Assembly: GCA_001464665.1 (NCBI GenBank)
Contig: LNDP01000024.1
Location: forward strand, 62,001 to 126,000
Source: Acidobacteria bacterium Ga0074141
GTDB lineage: Bacteria > Acidobacteriota > Blastocatellia > Pyrinomonadales > Pyrinomonadaceae
Direction of reading: 5' to 3'
DNA: 64,000 bases
A program made the translations under genes and the position numbers. The notes under the pieces are model-generated. The model had not been told where the DNA came from. It saw nothing but the letters and a program-made list of their open reading frames with translations, and searched no databases. Positions 16,009-24,031 of this stretch are shown in pieces. How positions within the stretch are numbered: position 1 is the stretch's first letter; each line of letters starts with the position of its first letter.

Positions 16009-16791
16009 TCATTTTTTCCAGAAGAACTCACGGAAGAGATTGACACCGGCGTCAACCGCAAACGAGATAGCCGCCCCCTTGAGCCCGTGCTTATAGCTGT
16101 AACGGTCCGGGTACCAACCCTCTACACCGATGACATTTGATAGAACATGACCGGCGATCTTCGGTGCACCGAAAACCCTCTTGCCCTGCCTGTTTCGGGC
16201 CGTCACGACCGAAAAGACCGCATTGCGCGCCCGAGCGATGGGGCGTCGGTTACGACTGAGATAATAGCGGCTATCGACCTCTAGCAATTCGTCGAGCCCG
16301 AACTTGACCGTATTGTTGATCGCACTTTCGCCTAAATTTGAGGCAAACCGCCGCGCAAATCCCTCCCATTGGCCGCCCCATTCGCTTGGTGCTTTGCGAG
16401 CGGTTAAGACACCCGCGACCGTGGTGTATCGGATCAAAGCGACGGGGCCGATCACTGAATTGATATATCGCTTCCGCCGCTCATCGGGAGTTGGCGGTAT
16501 GTACCAAGCGTTTGAGGACGACTTGCGGGACTCGTCATCTGCGGTCGCCTCGCTGTCTTTGGCTTCGGCTTTTCCCACCGCCTTTGTTTCGGCCTTTCGC
16601 TCTTCCGTCCCATTTGTGGGAGGCGTAGGACTTGGCGAAGGCTCAGCAACGACAACTACCGGTGGTTCGTTCGGCACGTTTGCCGGTTCCTGTGCGTGCG
16701 CTCTACCGGCGAAAATGCTCAGGCCAATGATCAATAAACCCGCTGCGGGCAACATCCGGAAAGGTTCAATAAATATATTCATAAATGCCAT
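16009..16791 (-). CDS. Exported protein of unknown function
   Basis: The 260-residue protein has a signal peptide ending near AHAQE (about residue 34). A Pro/Glu/Ala/Lys-rich linker follows to about residue 95. A C-terminal domain of about 160 residues then begins at PTPDERRKRYINSV and ends with two hydrophobic, possibly amphipathic, stretches (KGAAISFAVDAGVNLFREFF). I do not recognise the domain, but the local wording (VDSRYY, GVEGWYPDRYS) recalls uncharacterised acidobacterial exported proteins. It might be outer-membrane associated. It sits between thrC and tesA on the same strand. The start could also be the internal ATG at 16782 (MNIFIEPF). Confidence 0.7.
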   Translation of the reverse strand: MAFMNIFIEPFRMLPAAGLLIIGLSIFAGRAHAQEPANVPNEPPVVVVAEPSPSPTPPTNGTEERKAETKAVGKAEAKDSEATADDESRKSSSNAWYIPPTPDERRKRYINSVIGPVALIRYTTVAGVLTARKAPSEWGGQWEGFARRFASNLGESAINNTVKFGLDELLEVDSRYYLSRNRRPIARARNAVFSVVTARNRQGKRVFGAPKIAGHVLSNVIGVEGWYPDRYSYKHGLKGAAISFAVDAGVNLFREFFWKK

Positions 16792-16806
16792 ACCTCGAAA
16801 TACTTT

Positions 16807-17502
16807 CTACTTTTCGAGAAGCGGCTTGAGGGCCGTGTAGATGTTCTCCATCATTAGCCTAGTGCCTTCTGCATTCGGGTGAATGCCGTCAGCTTGATTA
16901 AGTTCTTTCTTCATCGCTACATTTTCGAGAAGGAACGGAAGGAACGCGACGTCGTATTCATCGGCCAGGTCCGGAAACGCATTCCGATAGTTCGTTTCAT
17001 AGTCCGAACCCATCGAGGGCGGAGCAAGCATACCGCAAAGAAGTATCTTCATATTCTTTGCCTTCGCCTTCTCGATTATCCCCGCGAGGTTGCTTTTCAT
17101 CCGATCGACCGGCATTCCCCTAAGCAGGTCATTCGCCCCGAGCTCGAGTATCAGGATCTCCGAGTTCGGCTGGCTGAGCACCCAATCGGCACGCTCAATT
17201 CCTCCGAGGCTCGTGTCGCCCGAAACTCCGGCGTTTATAACCTCGTAGTCGTACCCCTCGGCCCTGAGCTTCTGCTGGAGCAGATATGGGTACGACTCAT
17301 TCTCTGCCAGGCCGAATCCGGCCGTAAGGCTGTCGCCGAGGGCGATGATCTTCTTTCTCGCCGTAGCCGTCTCAGGGAGAACTAAAGGCCGGTCGAGCTC
17401 GTATTCACCGCTACCAAATGATGCCGGCCGCGAGCAGGCCGTCGCGGCAAGAGCCGCCGCGATGAAACCTAAAATGAACGCCTTGCGAAAGTATAAATGC
17501 AT
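16807..17502 (-). CDS. tesA: SGNH-hydrolase lipase/esterase (TesA-like), probable lipoprotein
   Basis: The 231-residue SGNH/GDSL hydrolase has block I GDSLTAGFG, block III GANDLLRG and block V DGIHPNAEG, giving the Ser-Asp-His catalytic set with the oxyanion Gly and Asn. The N-terminus ends in LAATACS, a possible lipobox, so it may be lipid-anchored rather than free in the periplasm. TesA cleaves acyl esters and acyl-CoA or lysophospholipids in other bacteria. The gene is divergent from the ABC ATPase and FtsX-like permease genes at 17626, the same arrangement as tesA-ybbA-ybbP in Escherichia coli. That conserved neighbourhood supports the assignment and hints at lipid-related export or recycling. 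Confidence 0.88.
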   Translation of the reverse strand: MHLYFRKAFILGFIAAALAATACSRPASFGSGEYELDRPLVLPETATARKKIIALGDSLTAGFGLAENESYPYLLQQKLRAEGYDYEVINAGVSGDTSLGGIERADWVLSQPNSEILILELGANDLLRGMPVDRMKSNLAGIIEKAKAKNMKILLCGMLAPPSMGSDYETNYRNAFPDLADEYDVAFLPFLLENVAMKKELNQADGIHPNAEGTRLMMENIYTALKPLLEK

Positions 17503-17524
17503 ACGACAAATAGAGTTTTACGGT

Positions 17525-17553
17525 CTGCAACCGATATTAGATTCATTTATAAT
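17525..17553 (+). promoter_or_regulatory. Possible sigma-70-type promoter for the ABC export pair
   Basis: A perfect TATAAT is at 17548-17553 in the tesA/ybbA divergent gap. The -35 (ctgcaa, 17525-17530) matches only 3 of 6 positions with 17-base spacing. It is a candidate based on the -10 alone. Confidence 0.3.
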
Positions 17554-17625
17554 CAAAACCTTTGGACAAGATTTTAGCAAATTGCCCCGACGCAAGGAGC
17601 AACGTGCTTTCCGCGATTCCTCTTT

Positions 17626-18300
17626 ATGATAAGCATTTCGAACCTAACTAAGACAGTTCGCTCTGGAACAGAAGACCTGACAATTCTTTCGGACGTCTCG
17701 CTCGACATCCCGGACGGTCAGTTCGTCGCCCTCACCGGAGCTTCCGGCAGCGGCAAATCGACGCTTCTCGGCTTGCTCGCCGGTCTCGATTCGCCCTCTT
17801 CCGGCTCGATAACCATAGACGGCGACGAGATCACAACGATGAACGAAGACGGGCTCGCATCTTTACGTAGCAATAAGATCGGCTTCATCTTTCAGTCATT
17901 TCACCTGATCCCAAGCCTCACCGCCTACGAGAACGTGCTTATTCCAATGGAGATCGCCGGAGCCCGCGACGCCCACGACCGGGCGAAGGAACTGCTCGAT
18001 GAGGTCGGACTCACGAACCGCGGGCACCATTACCCGACCGAACTATCGGGCGGCGAACAGCAGCGCGTCGCCATCGCCCGTGCCTTCGCCAACCGCCCCA
18101 AAATACTCCTCGCCGACGAGCCGACCGGAAACCTCGACTCCAAGAACGGCCAGCACATTTTCGAGCTCATGACGGCCCTACACGAGGGTAGCCGCGTGAC
18201 CTTGGTTCTCGTCACGCACGACCAGGAGCTTGCATCTCGGGCTGAACGTCAGGTCATTCTGAAAGACGGCGAAGTCATCGCGGACCAGAGCGGACAATGA
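17626..18300 (+). CDS. ybbA: ABC transporter ATPase, YbbA/LolD-like
   Basis: The 224-residue ATPase of the MacB/LolD class has Walker [10 protein letters not shown] (residues 39-47), the Q-loop at [10 protein letters not shown], signature [13 protein letters not shown] and Walker [12 protein letters not shown]. These ATPases pair with FtsX-like permeases and move lipids, lipoproteins or peptides out of the inner membrane rather than importing. The stop overlaps the permease start by 4 bases (ATGA), indicating translational coupling. The divergent neighbour is a TesA-like lipase, as in E. coli, so the substrate is probably lipid-linked. LolD/FtsE-type alternatives are less likely given the single large permease. 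Confidence 0.9.
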   Translation: MISISNLTKTVRSGTEDLTILSDVSLDIPDGQFVALTGASGSGKSTLLGLLAGLDSPSSGSITIDGDEITTMNEDGLASLRSNKIGFIFQSFHLIPSLTAYENVLIPMEIAGARDAHDRAKELLDEVGLTNRGHHYPTELSGGEQQRVAIARAFANRPKILLADEPTGNLDSKNGQHIFELMTALHEGSRVTLVLVTHDQELASRAERQVILKDGEVIADQSGQ

Positions 18301-20822
18301 AATTCATTCTTAACCTCACCGCCCGCGAGATCCGTTCGTCCTGGCGGCGGCTCGTTTTCTTTTTTCTTTGTATTGCCCTCGGCGTGGGTTCGGTGGTCGC
18401 ACTGCGGTCGTTGATACAGAACCTGACCGCGGCGGTCGGGACCGATGCCCGCGCTCTCCTTACGGCCGACCTCGTTATCGGCTCCAACAACGATTTCTCG
18501 CCGACCGACCTCGAGAAAATACAGGCCGTTGTCGATGCCTCGCGGATCGCTGATGGCCGCAACGAGACGATCACGACATCTTCGATGGCCCGGCCCGCCG
18601 ACGCCGCCAATGAACGCGTCCGCCTGGTCGAACTGAAGGGCGTCGAGCCTCCGTTTCCTCTCGTCGGTGAGTTCATTTTGGATGGCGGCAAGGCCTTTGA
18701 GCACCGGCTGCTGGAGAATAATGGCGCGGTCGTCGCTCGTATTTTGCTCGAAGAGCTCGGGGTCAAGATCGGCGACAAACTTAAGATCGCTGAAGGTGAG
18801 TTCGAGATCCGCGGCAGCTTTGACAAAGAACCCGGCGGGTCAAGCGGCTTTCGGCTCGGGGCTAGGGTCTTCGTTGAAAAAAGAGCTTTTGACGATGCCG
18901 GCATAACGCAAAACTCAAGCCGCGTCCGGCGAAGCATTCTTTACCGGACGACCGAGAACCCGACCGAACTCGTCCGCCGCCTCCGCGAGGAACTTCGCGG
19001 CAGCACCATCACCGTCCAGTCATACCGCGAAACACAGGAGCGGCTCGGCGAGCAATTTGCCCGCACGGAGAATTATCTTGCCCTGACCGGCCTGCTGATA
19101 CTTGTCCTCGGCGGTGTCGGCGTTTGGAACGTCTCGCGGGCCTTCGTCGAGCAAAAGCGCAAAACGGTCGCCGTGCTCAAGTGCCTCGGAGCAAGCGGCG
19201 GCAAGATACTCTCCGTCTATCTTTTGCAAATTCTTACTCTCGGGCTCATCGGCAGCCTCTTCGGCATTCTTCTAGCGCAACTCGGTATGTACGGCGTTCG
19301 CTCGGGATTTTCCGAGCAGCTCCCCGAAAATATGAGCTATGCCGTAACGGCCTCGACCGCTCTCCAGGGAGCCGTCCTCGGCGTTCTTGTCTCGCTGCTT
19401 TTTTCCGGGCTGCCGCTGATGCAGATCCGAAACATCAAGCCAAGGCTTCTGCTCCGCGACGAGAATAACGCCAATATCCGCCGTCTCGATCTGGCCAAGT
19501 GGGCGATCGGGGCACTGATCCTTGCGTCGCTGCTCGGGCTCGCGGTCTGGCAGGCCGGTTCGTTTCAGGTCGGTGCATTCTTTCTCGGTGGCCTTGCGGC
19601 AACGTCAGCTGTTCTCTATCTTGCGGCCGTTTTGCTCACCAAGCTCGTCCGGGCACTTCGGCCCTCGCGGTCGTTTTCGCTTCGGCAGGCGATCAATTCG
19701 CTCCACCGCCCCGGCAACCAGACGCGCATCATTTTGCTTGCCGTCGGCCTCGGCGCGTTTGTGGTTTTCACGGTCCAGTCGCTACAGAGCAATCTGATCC
19801 GCGAATTCGATTTCAGCCGCAACCAGCAACTACCGACACTCTTTTTCATTGATGTTCAAAAAAGCCAGATCAACGGATTGGCCGAAATGATCAAGACGCG
19901 TGTCGGTGAGCAGCCCGAAACCACTCCGACCGTTCGTGCCCGTATCGCTTACGTCAACGGAAAGCCGATCGATTACAGCCAGACCGAGACCCGCCAGATG
20001 CAGGGCCAGATCGGCCGGGAATTTGCCGTCACCTATCGGCCGAACCTTGATCTCAATGAAAAGGTTGTCGCCGGCGAATGGTGGCGGACCGAGGCAGCCG
20101 ATGTGCCCGAAGTATCCGTCCAGGACCGCATGGCGAACACGCTCAAGGTCGTTCCGGGCGACTCAATGACCTTCGACATCTCCGGCCGGCTTGTAACGGT
20201 TCGCGTTGCGAACATTCGCCAGTTGGACCTTCGAAATACTCGAACGGCATTCGTATTCGTATTCAAGCCCGGGGCGCTCGAAGATGCTCCGCAAAGCTAT
20301 GCCGCCACTATCCTGAGCCGGATGGGAACGACCGACCGGCAGCGGCTTCAGCGTGATGTGGTCACCGCGTATCCGAACGTTCAGGTCTTCGACGTCGCAG
20401 ACATCGTCGCCACCGTAACCGACCTGGTTGAGAACTTCGTTCTCGCGATCTCTTTCGTCGGTGGGTTCGTGATCTTGAGTGGGATTCTGATCCTTATCGG
20501 CTCGGTCGCCCTGACGAAATCTGCCCGTATCTATGAGAACGCCGTCCTTAAAACGTTGGGCGCCGAGCGACGTTCGCTTGGGGCTATACTGATGCTCGAA
20601 TACGGCCTGCTCGGCCTGCTTGCCGGCGTGATCGGCTCGGTCTTTGCCATCGCACTTTCCTTTGCCGTCAGTTATTTTCTGCTTGATATTGAGTGGCAAT
20701 TCGATGCGGTCCGAACCTTCGTTGGGATCGTGATCACTGCCGTGATCGTAATGCTGGTCGGGACGGCAGCGAGCTTTGACGTGATCTTCAAGAAGCCGCT
20801 TTCGATCCTTCGGTCTCAGTGA
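18297..20822 (+). CDS. ybbP: FtsX-like ABC permease, YbbP type
   Basis: The 841-residue membrane permease has one N-terminal membrane segment (about residues 17-40), a large periplasmic region, and three hydrophobic segments around residues 260-370. Two more central segments lie near 400-450, followed by a second periplasmic region and three C-terminal segments ending near residue 830. This doubled FtsX-domain layout is that of YbbP/LolC-like proteins with the MacPCD periplasmic fold. The coding region overlaps the ATPase gene by 4 bases. Together they should form an inner-membrane machine driven by ATP that works on a periplasmic or membrane substrate. It ends 2 bases before the stop of a convergent gene at 20825. 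The exact cargo is unknown. Confidence 0.88.
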   Translation: MKFILNLTAREIRSSWRRLVFFFLCIALGVGSVVALRSLIQNLTAAVGTDARALLTADLVIGSNNDFSPTDLEKIQAVVDASRIADGRNETITTSSMARPADAANERVRLVELKGVEPPFPLVGEFILDGGKAFEHRLLENNGAVVARILLEELGVKIGDKLKIAEGEFEIRGSFDKEPGGSSGFRLGARVFVEKRAFDDAGITQNSSRVRRSILYRTTENPTELVRRLREELRGSTITVQSYRETQERLGEQFARTENYLALTGLLILVLGGVGVWNVSRAFVEQKRKTVAVLKCLGASGGKILSVYLLQILTLGLIGSLFGILLAQLGMYGVRSGFSEQLPENMSYAVTASTALQGAVLGVLVSLLFSGLPLMQIRNIKPRLLLRDENNANIRRLDLAKWAIGALILASLLGLAVWQAGSFQVGAFFLGGLAATSAVLYLAAVLLTKLVRALRPSRSFSLRQAINSLHRPGNQTRIILLAVGLGAFVVFTVQSLQSNLIREFDFSRNQQLPTLFFIDVQKSQINGLAEMIKTRVGEQPETTPTVRARIAYVNGKPIDYSQTETRQMQGQIGREFAVTYRPNLDLNEKVVAGEWWRTEAADVPEVSVQDRMANTLKVVPGDSMTFDISGRLVTVRVANIRQLDLRNTRTAFVFVFKPGALEDAPQSYAATILSRMGTTDRQRLQRDVVTAYPNVQVFDVADIVATVTDLVENFVLAISFVGGFVILSGILILIGSVALTKSARIYENAVLKTLGAERRSLGAILMLEYGLLGLLAGVIGSVFAIALSFAVSYFLLDIEWQFDAVRTFVGIVITAVIVMLVGTAASFDVIFKKPLSILRSQ

Positions 20823-20824
20823 TC

Positions 20825-22132
20825 TCAGATCGAGGCTTCGAACGGATGGTCGGCAAGCACTGCCCGCATACTGACTTGACGGAAAAGGGTTTCGAGATAA
20901 GCTGAGAAACGATGGAGAAGCGGCACAAGCTCTTTGCCGTCGATCGAGGCAGTGATCTCTTCACAAAACCGCTCAAAGGCCTCGCGGTCCTTGTAGTAAA
21001 GATACTCGATCGGCTCCTTCAAAAAGGCCGAGAGTATCGCCTGTAGGGTCGCAACATTCTCCGGCGTCGGATCCTCTTCCGCATTGCGGACGGCCGTCAC
21101 TACCTGATGCAGATGATTGCGGAGCATAAGCGACTCGGCAAGCTTGTGCTGAAATTCGGCAAACACATCGCCGACCGCAACCTCCGGCCGCACGAGGCGG
21201 ACAAAGCCGGTCAGGATCTCTTGAAAACCATCGTTGAGCAGGGCGTAGGCCGTTTCGACCCGGGCGTAAACCACAAGTGCAGAACGGAGCATGACAATGC
21301 CGGCGAGTTCCTGATTGTAAGCCTTCTTTAGCTCAAGCGAGGCCATGTAGGAGGCTCCGTCAAGCATGCCGTAAAGTTCCGCCTCCTCATCCTTCCACCG
21401 CGTCAGCGTGTCCCCGATCCGCCGATTCATCGTCCGCACCTGATCGTGGATGCCGCAGAAGATCGCCATCGTCGGCTTGAGCGGATCATCTTTCTTCAGC
21501 ATCCGCGAGATGGCTCCGAGGCTCAGAAGTATCCGGCCCAAACGGCTCGTTACCCAAATTATCGTCGAACGGTCCTCGGCCGAAAAGGCGGGGTCTGCGG
21601 ATAGCGTACGAAGTTGTTCGGGAAGTTTTTGAAGGCCCGCTTCGGCCGCCACGTCTTCGAGCAATTCGACCGCAGCGAGCCCGTTTAGCTTTTCTCTCAG
21701 GAGCTTTCGCCAGCTTCGCCACTCGTAGTAGCTAAGGCTATCGCCTTTCAAGAGCGCGGTGTTGAGAACCGAGTGGTCCTGAATGAAAGCAGAGAGTTCG
21801 GAAAAGGCCCTTCGCTCTATCGTAACGCCGTAGAAATTCCTTTGATCCGAATTTGCGATCTCCGCGAGCAGCCCCGAAAGCCTAACAAAAACTTCCATCG
21901 TGATGTGAAATTCACCCCGCCGGTCGCGGGTGACGGCAACCGGTTTCTCTGAATCGCCGAGAACACGGTCGTAGCTCGAAAGAAAGCTTGAAAGCCCTTG
22001 GACCCATATCCAAAGCTCGACAACGGCATCCTCAACCGGCCGCGGTTCGGGCAGGTAAGCGGAAACAAGTGCGTCGCCCGTATAAACGGTCTCGGCAAAA
22101 GGAGTTGTCGGTTCCTCTTTGGTCGTCTGCAA
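20825..22132 (-). CDS. Helical protein of unknown function
   Basis: The 435-residue protein has no signal peptide and no membrane segment. It is dominated by predicted helices rich in Leu, Ala, Glu and Arg, and I do not recognise a motif. The first residues (MQTTKEEPTTPFAETVYTGD) look disordered. It is flanked by the YbbP permease gene (convergent, 2 bases) and by rdgB (divergent, 139 bases). The divergent gap has no clear shared promoter. A structural or regulatory cytoplasmic role is likely, but nothing in the sequence names it. Its even composition and codon style match the neighbours, so it is not obviously acquired. Confidence 0.6.
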   Translation of the reverse strand: MQTTKEEPTTPFAETVYTGDALVSAYLPEPRPVEDAVVELWIWVQGLSSFLSSYDRVLGDSEKPVAVTRDRRGEFHITMEVFVRLSGLLAEIANSDQRNFYGVTIERRAFSELSAFIQDHSVLNTALLKGDSLSYYEWRSWRKLLREKLNGLAAVELLEDVAAEAGLQKLPEQLRTLSADPAFSAEDRSTIIWVTSRLGRILLSLGAISRMLKKDDPLKPTMAIFCGIHDQVRTMNRRIGDTLTRWKDEEAELYGMLDGASYMASLELKKAYNQELAGIVMLRSALVVYARVETAYALLNDGFQEILTGFVRLVRPEVAVGDVFAEFQHKLAESLMLRNHLHQVVTAVRNAEEDPTPENVATLQAILSAFLKEPIEYLYYKDREAFERFCEEITASIDGKELVPLLHRFSAYLETLFRQVSMRAVLADHPFEASI

Positions 22133-22271
22133 TAGAATCTCCTAAGGCTTGGGAGCGGGATAAATCAGGAAGGAAGGTTCGCCCTTTTCTTTTATACATC
22201 GTCTTAGGGTACGCTTGCAACGAAAATCGTTAGATTGCGATGCTTCGGCGGCGTTTGCGACCGGACTTTCT

Positions 22272-22883
22272 ATGCCCCAAATCGACCAGTTATTGATCGC
22301 AACCCGCAACCCCGGAAAGGTCCGCGAGATCGCCGCGATGCTTGCGCGGAATGGAATTACTGCGACAACTCTCGCAGATTTTCCATCGCTTCCGGACGTA
22401 GAGGAGACCGGACAGACGTTCCTCGAGAATGCGGTAATTAAGGCCGCCGCCTATTCTGCCGCCGCGGGCTGCCATGCTCTCGCCGATGATTCGGGCCTTG
22501 AGGTGGCAGCTCTTGACGGGCGGCCGGGAGTTTTTTCTGCCAGATACGCGGGCGAATATGCGAGCTACGAAACCAAGATCCAAACGCTGCTTCGCGAGGT
22601 CGAGGACGCGGCCGCTCCGGACCGCTCGGCACGCTTTGTCTGTGCGATGGCCTTCGCGGATCCGTCGGGAAATATCGTCTGGAGCGCTGAAGGTGTTTGC
22701 GACGGCGAACTAGCACCGTCGCCCCGCGGTGCGAATGGTTTCGGCTACGATCCCATCTTTATGCCCTTCGGTTTTAGCCAAACTTTCGGCGAACTCGATG
22801 ATGAATTTAAGTCAGCTATCAGCCATCGAGCGAAGGCAACCGAGGCATTTATGCGATTTTTCCCCGATTTTATCGGGCTTTGA
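22272..22883 (+). CDS. rdgB: dITP/XTP pyrophosphatase (RdgB/HAM1)
   Basis: The 203-residue protein starts [20 protein letters not shown], matching the family N-terminus, so ATG 22272 was preferred over the upstream in-frame start at 22215. Further signatures are [10 protein letters not shown] near residue 52, the LADDSGLEV motif and the C-terminal SHRAKA segment. The enzyme hydrolyses deaminated purine nucleotides (dITP, XTP) to monophosphates with pyrophosphate release, keeping them out of DNA and RNA. It is cytoplasmic and Mg-dependent. A small hairpin (cccgat/atcggg) overlaps its stop region, directly before the tRNA promoter. Confidence 0.92.
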   Translation: MPQIDQLLIATRNPGKVREIAAMLARNGITATTLADFPSLPDVEETGQTFLENAVIKAAAYSAAAGCHALADDSGLEVAALDGRPGVFSARYAGEYASYETKIQTLLREVEDAAAPDRSARFVCAMAFADPSGNIVWSAEGVCDGELAPSPRGANGFGYDPIFMPFGFSQTFGELDDEFKSAISHRAKATEAFMRFFPDFIGL

Positions 22884-22884
22884 C

Positions 22885-22913
22885 TTGACCGCACCATATT
22901 CCGCCTGTAAAAT
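22885..22913 (+). promoter_or_regulatory. Strong sigma-70-type promoter for tRNA-Pro
   Basis: TTGACC (22885-22890) and TAAAAT (22908-22913) are separated by 17 bases, each matching 5 of 6 consensus positions. The expected start is near 22920, about 27 bases before the tRNA. Confidence 0.75.
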
Positions 22914-22946
22914 CCGCTACTTGAACTCGCTTTGCGGCGGATCAGA

Positions 22947-23023
22947 CGGGGCGTAGCACAGCCTGGTAGTGCGCACGGTTTGGGACCGTGAGGCCGCAAG
23001 TTCGAATCTTGCCGCCCCGACCA
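22947..23023 (+). tRNA. tRNA-Pro(TGG)
   Basis: A 77-base cloverleaf has acceptor stem cggggcg (22947-22953) pairing with cgccccg (23013-23019). The anticodon arm is cacgg-TTTGGGA-ccgtg with anticodon TGG at 22981-22983, and the T arm has GTTCGAATC. The discriminator is A and the CCA end is encoded (23021-23023). It reads proline codons of the CCN box. Confidence 0.97.
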
Positions 23024-23086
23024 CTACGTTGCTCGGCTTTTGAGTACTTGCCCGCCATCAGAAGTTCGACCGCTGGCAACGTGAAT

Positions 23087-23114
23087 TTGCAGAAAAGATC
23101 TGAATTTCTAATAT
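23087..23114 (+). promoter_or_regulatory. Candidate promoter for the HU gene
   Basis: TTGCAG (23087-23092) and TAATAT (23109-23114) are spaced by 16 bases, each with 4 of 6 consensus matches. The ribosome site GGAGG (23124-23128) lies just after, giving a short leader. Confidence 0.45.
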
Positions 23115-23141
23115 TGACACCTTGGAGGTTACGTAAAAACT

Positions 23142-23423
23142 ATGGCTCGAATGACACAGACGGAGATCATCAACAACTTGGCGGAATCGTCAGGCCTCAA
23201 AAAGACTGACGTGAAGGGCTTTTTCGATACTCTTGCAGCTCTTGCTGCTTCGGAGGTCAAGACGAACGGCGAATTTACCGTTCCTGGATTTGGCAAACTC
23301 GTCAAGGCGACCCGCAAGGCTCGCGAAGGCCGCAACCCCGCGACCGGCGAAACCATTAAGATCCCGGCGAAGACCACCGTCAAGTTCCGTCTCGGCAAAG
23401 CGATGAAGGATGCCGTAAGCTAA
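23142..23423 (+). CDS. hupB: HU-family DNA-binding protein
   Basis: The 93-residue histone-like protein has the expected arrangement: two helices (TQTEIINNLAESSGLKKTDV, then a second to about residue 40), the GEFTVPGFGKL strand and the basic arm around KAREGRNPATGETIKIP with the DNA-intercalating Pro. It ends with the FRLGKAMKDAV helix. It binds and bends DNA non-specifically as a dimer and helps compact the nucleoid. The start has GGAGG 13 bases upstream, a slightly long spacing. An intrinsic terminator follows the stop, so the gene is probably monocistronic and highly expressed. Whether it is HU or IHF-like cannot be fully settled, but there is no IHF-specific feature. Confidence 0.93.
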   Translation: MARMTQTEIINNLAESSGLKKTDVKGFFDTLAALAASEVKTNGEFTVPGFGKLVKATRKAREGRNPATGETIKIPAKTTVKFRLGKAMKDAVS

Positions 23424-23443
23424 GCATTTGCTTAAGTTAGATC

Positions 23444-23474
23444 AAAAGCCGCCGGATCGCTTCGGCGGCTTTTT
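23444..23474 (+). terminator. Intrinsic terminator after the HU gene
   Basis: agccgcc (23447-23453) pairs with ggcggct (23464-23470) and is followed by a T run. It starts 21 bases after the HU stop. Confidence 0.85.
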
Positions 23475-23611
23475 CTATGAAAAAAAGTCACCTTGGAACG
23501 AAAAAAAAGTAGTGACATCTCGTTAACTTTCTGTTAAGCTTCTAACACAGTGGTGAGAAAAACAGGGTTCCTTTCCCGTTCAACTTGTGTTCTTGGTTGT
23601 AATGAACCCGT

Positions 23612-23655
23612 CGCCTTAAAGGGATTTCTAGTTTTCCCTCGGGCGTTTTGTTTTT
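23612..23655 (+). terminator. Terminator-like hairpin in the leader of a small gene
   Basis: cgcc (23612-23615) and ggga (23621-23624) pair with tccc (23635-23638) and ggcg (23642-23645), followed by ttttgttttt. It lies about 60 bases upstream of the small gene at 23716 and well after the HU terminator. It could be an attenuator in a regulated leader or the end of an independent small RNA starting near 23530. A possible -35 (gtgaca, 23512-23517) lies upstream, but no good -10 is evident. Confidence 0.45.
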
Positions 23656-23715
23656 GCCTCACGGCTCGTTCTAGAAATGAGAGTTCTAAAATTTCAAAGG
23701 AAAGGAGAATTAGAA

Positions 23716-23964
23716 GTGGCAGCAGCTAAACCCATGACTCTGCAAGAGAGGATCTTGCAGATCGATCATATACAGGCTCGCCGTTTCGCTAAATTGCAAG
23801 GTGAAACGGTCGATATCGCCTCAGAAGGTATCATAAGGCACCTTCGGGCATGTGCAAAAATGGATGTGAATCCGGACGCATCGGCAGTTCGAGAAATAAT
23901 TGACGACGCCCTCAATGGCCGACGCGTCTTTGCGGAAACGTCGAATGACCTTCTTGCAGCATAG
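23716..23964 (+). CDS. Small protein of unknown function
   Basis: GTG at 23716 is preceded by AAAGGAG with an 8-base spacer, much better than the ATG at 23677, so an 82-residue product is expected. It is soluble, with two predicted helices (LQERILQIDHIQARRFAKLQ and a later IIRHLRACAKM), and has no membrane or signal segment. I do not recognise a family. It stands alone with a structured leader and its own terminator, so it is an independent transcription unit. The size and the regulated-looking leader suggest a regulator or adaptor, but this is only a guess from context. Confidence 0.65.
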   Translation: MAAAKPMTLQERILQIDHIQARRFAKLQGETVDIASEGIIRHLRACAKMDVNPDASAVREIIDDALNGRRVFAETSNDLLAA

Positions 23965-24003
23965 TTTTATTTAAGTAGTACTAGGATAGCAATACATATT
24001 TTG

Positions 24004-24031
24004 GCCGCCCAGTTTTTGGGCGGCTTTTTTT
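24004..24031 (+). terminator. Intrinsic terminator after the small gene
   Basis: gccgccc (24004-24010) pairs with gggcggc (24018-24024), followed by seven T. Its T run reaches the stop codon of the convergent gene at 24030. Confidence 0.85.

Noticed and set aside
22862-22876. Hairpin at the end of rdgB as a terminator
   Set aside because: The stem is only 6 bp and no T run follows.
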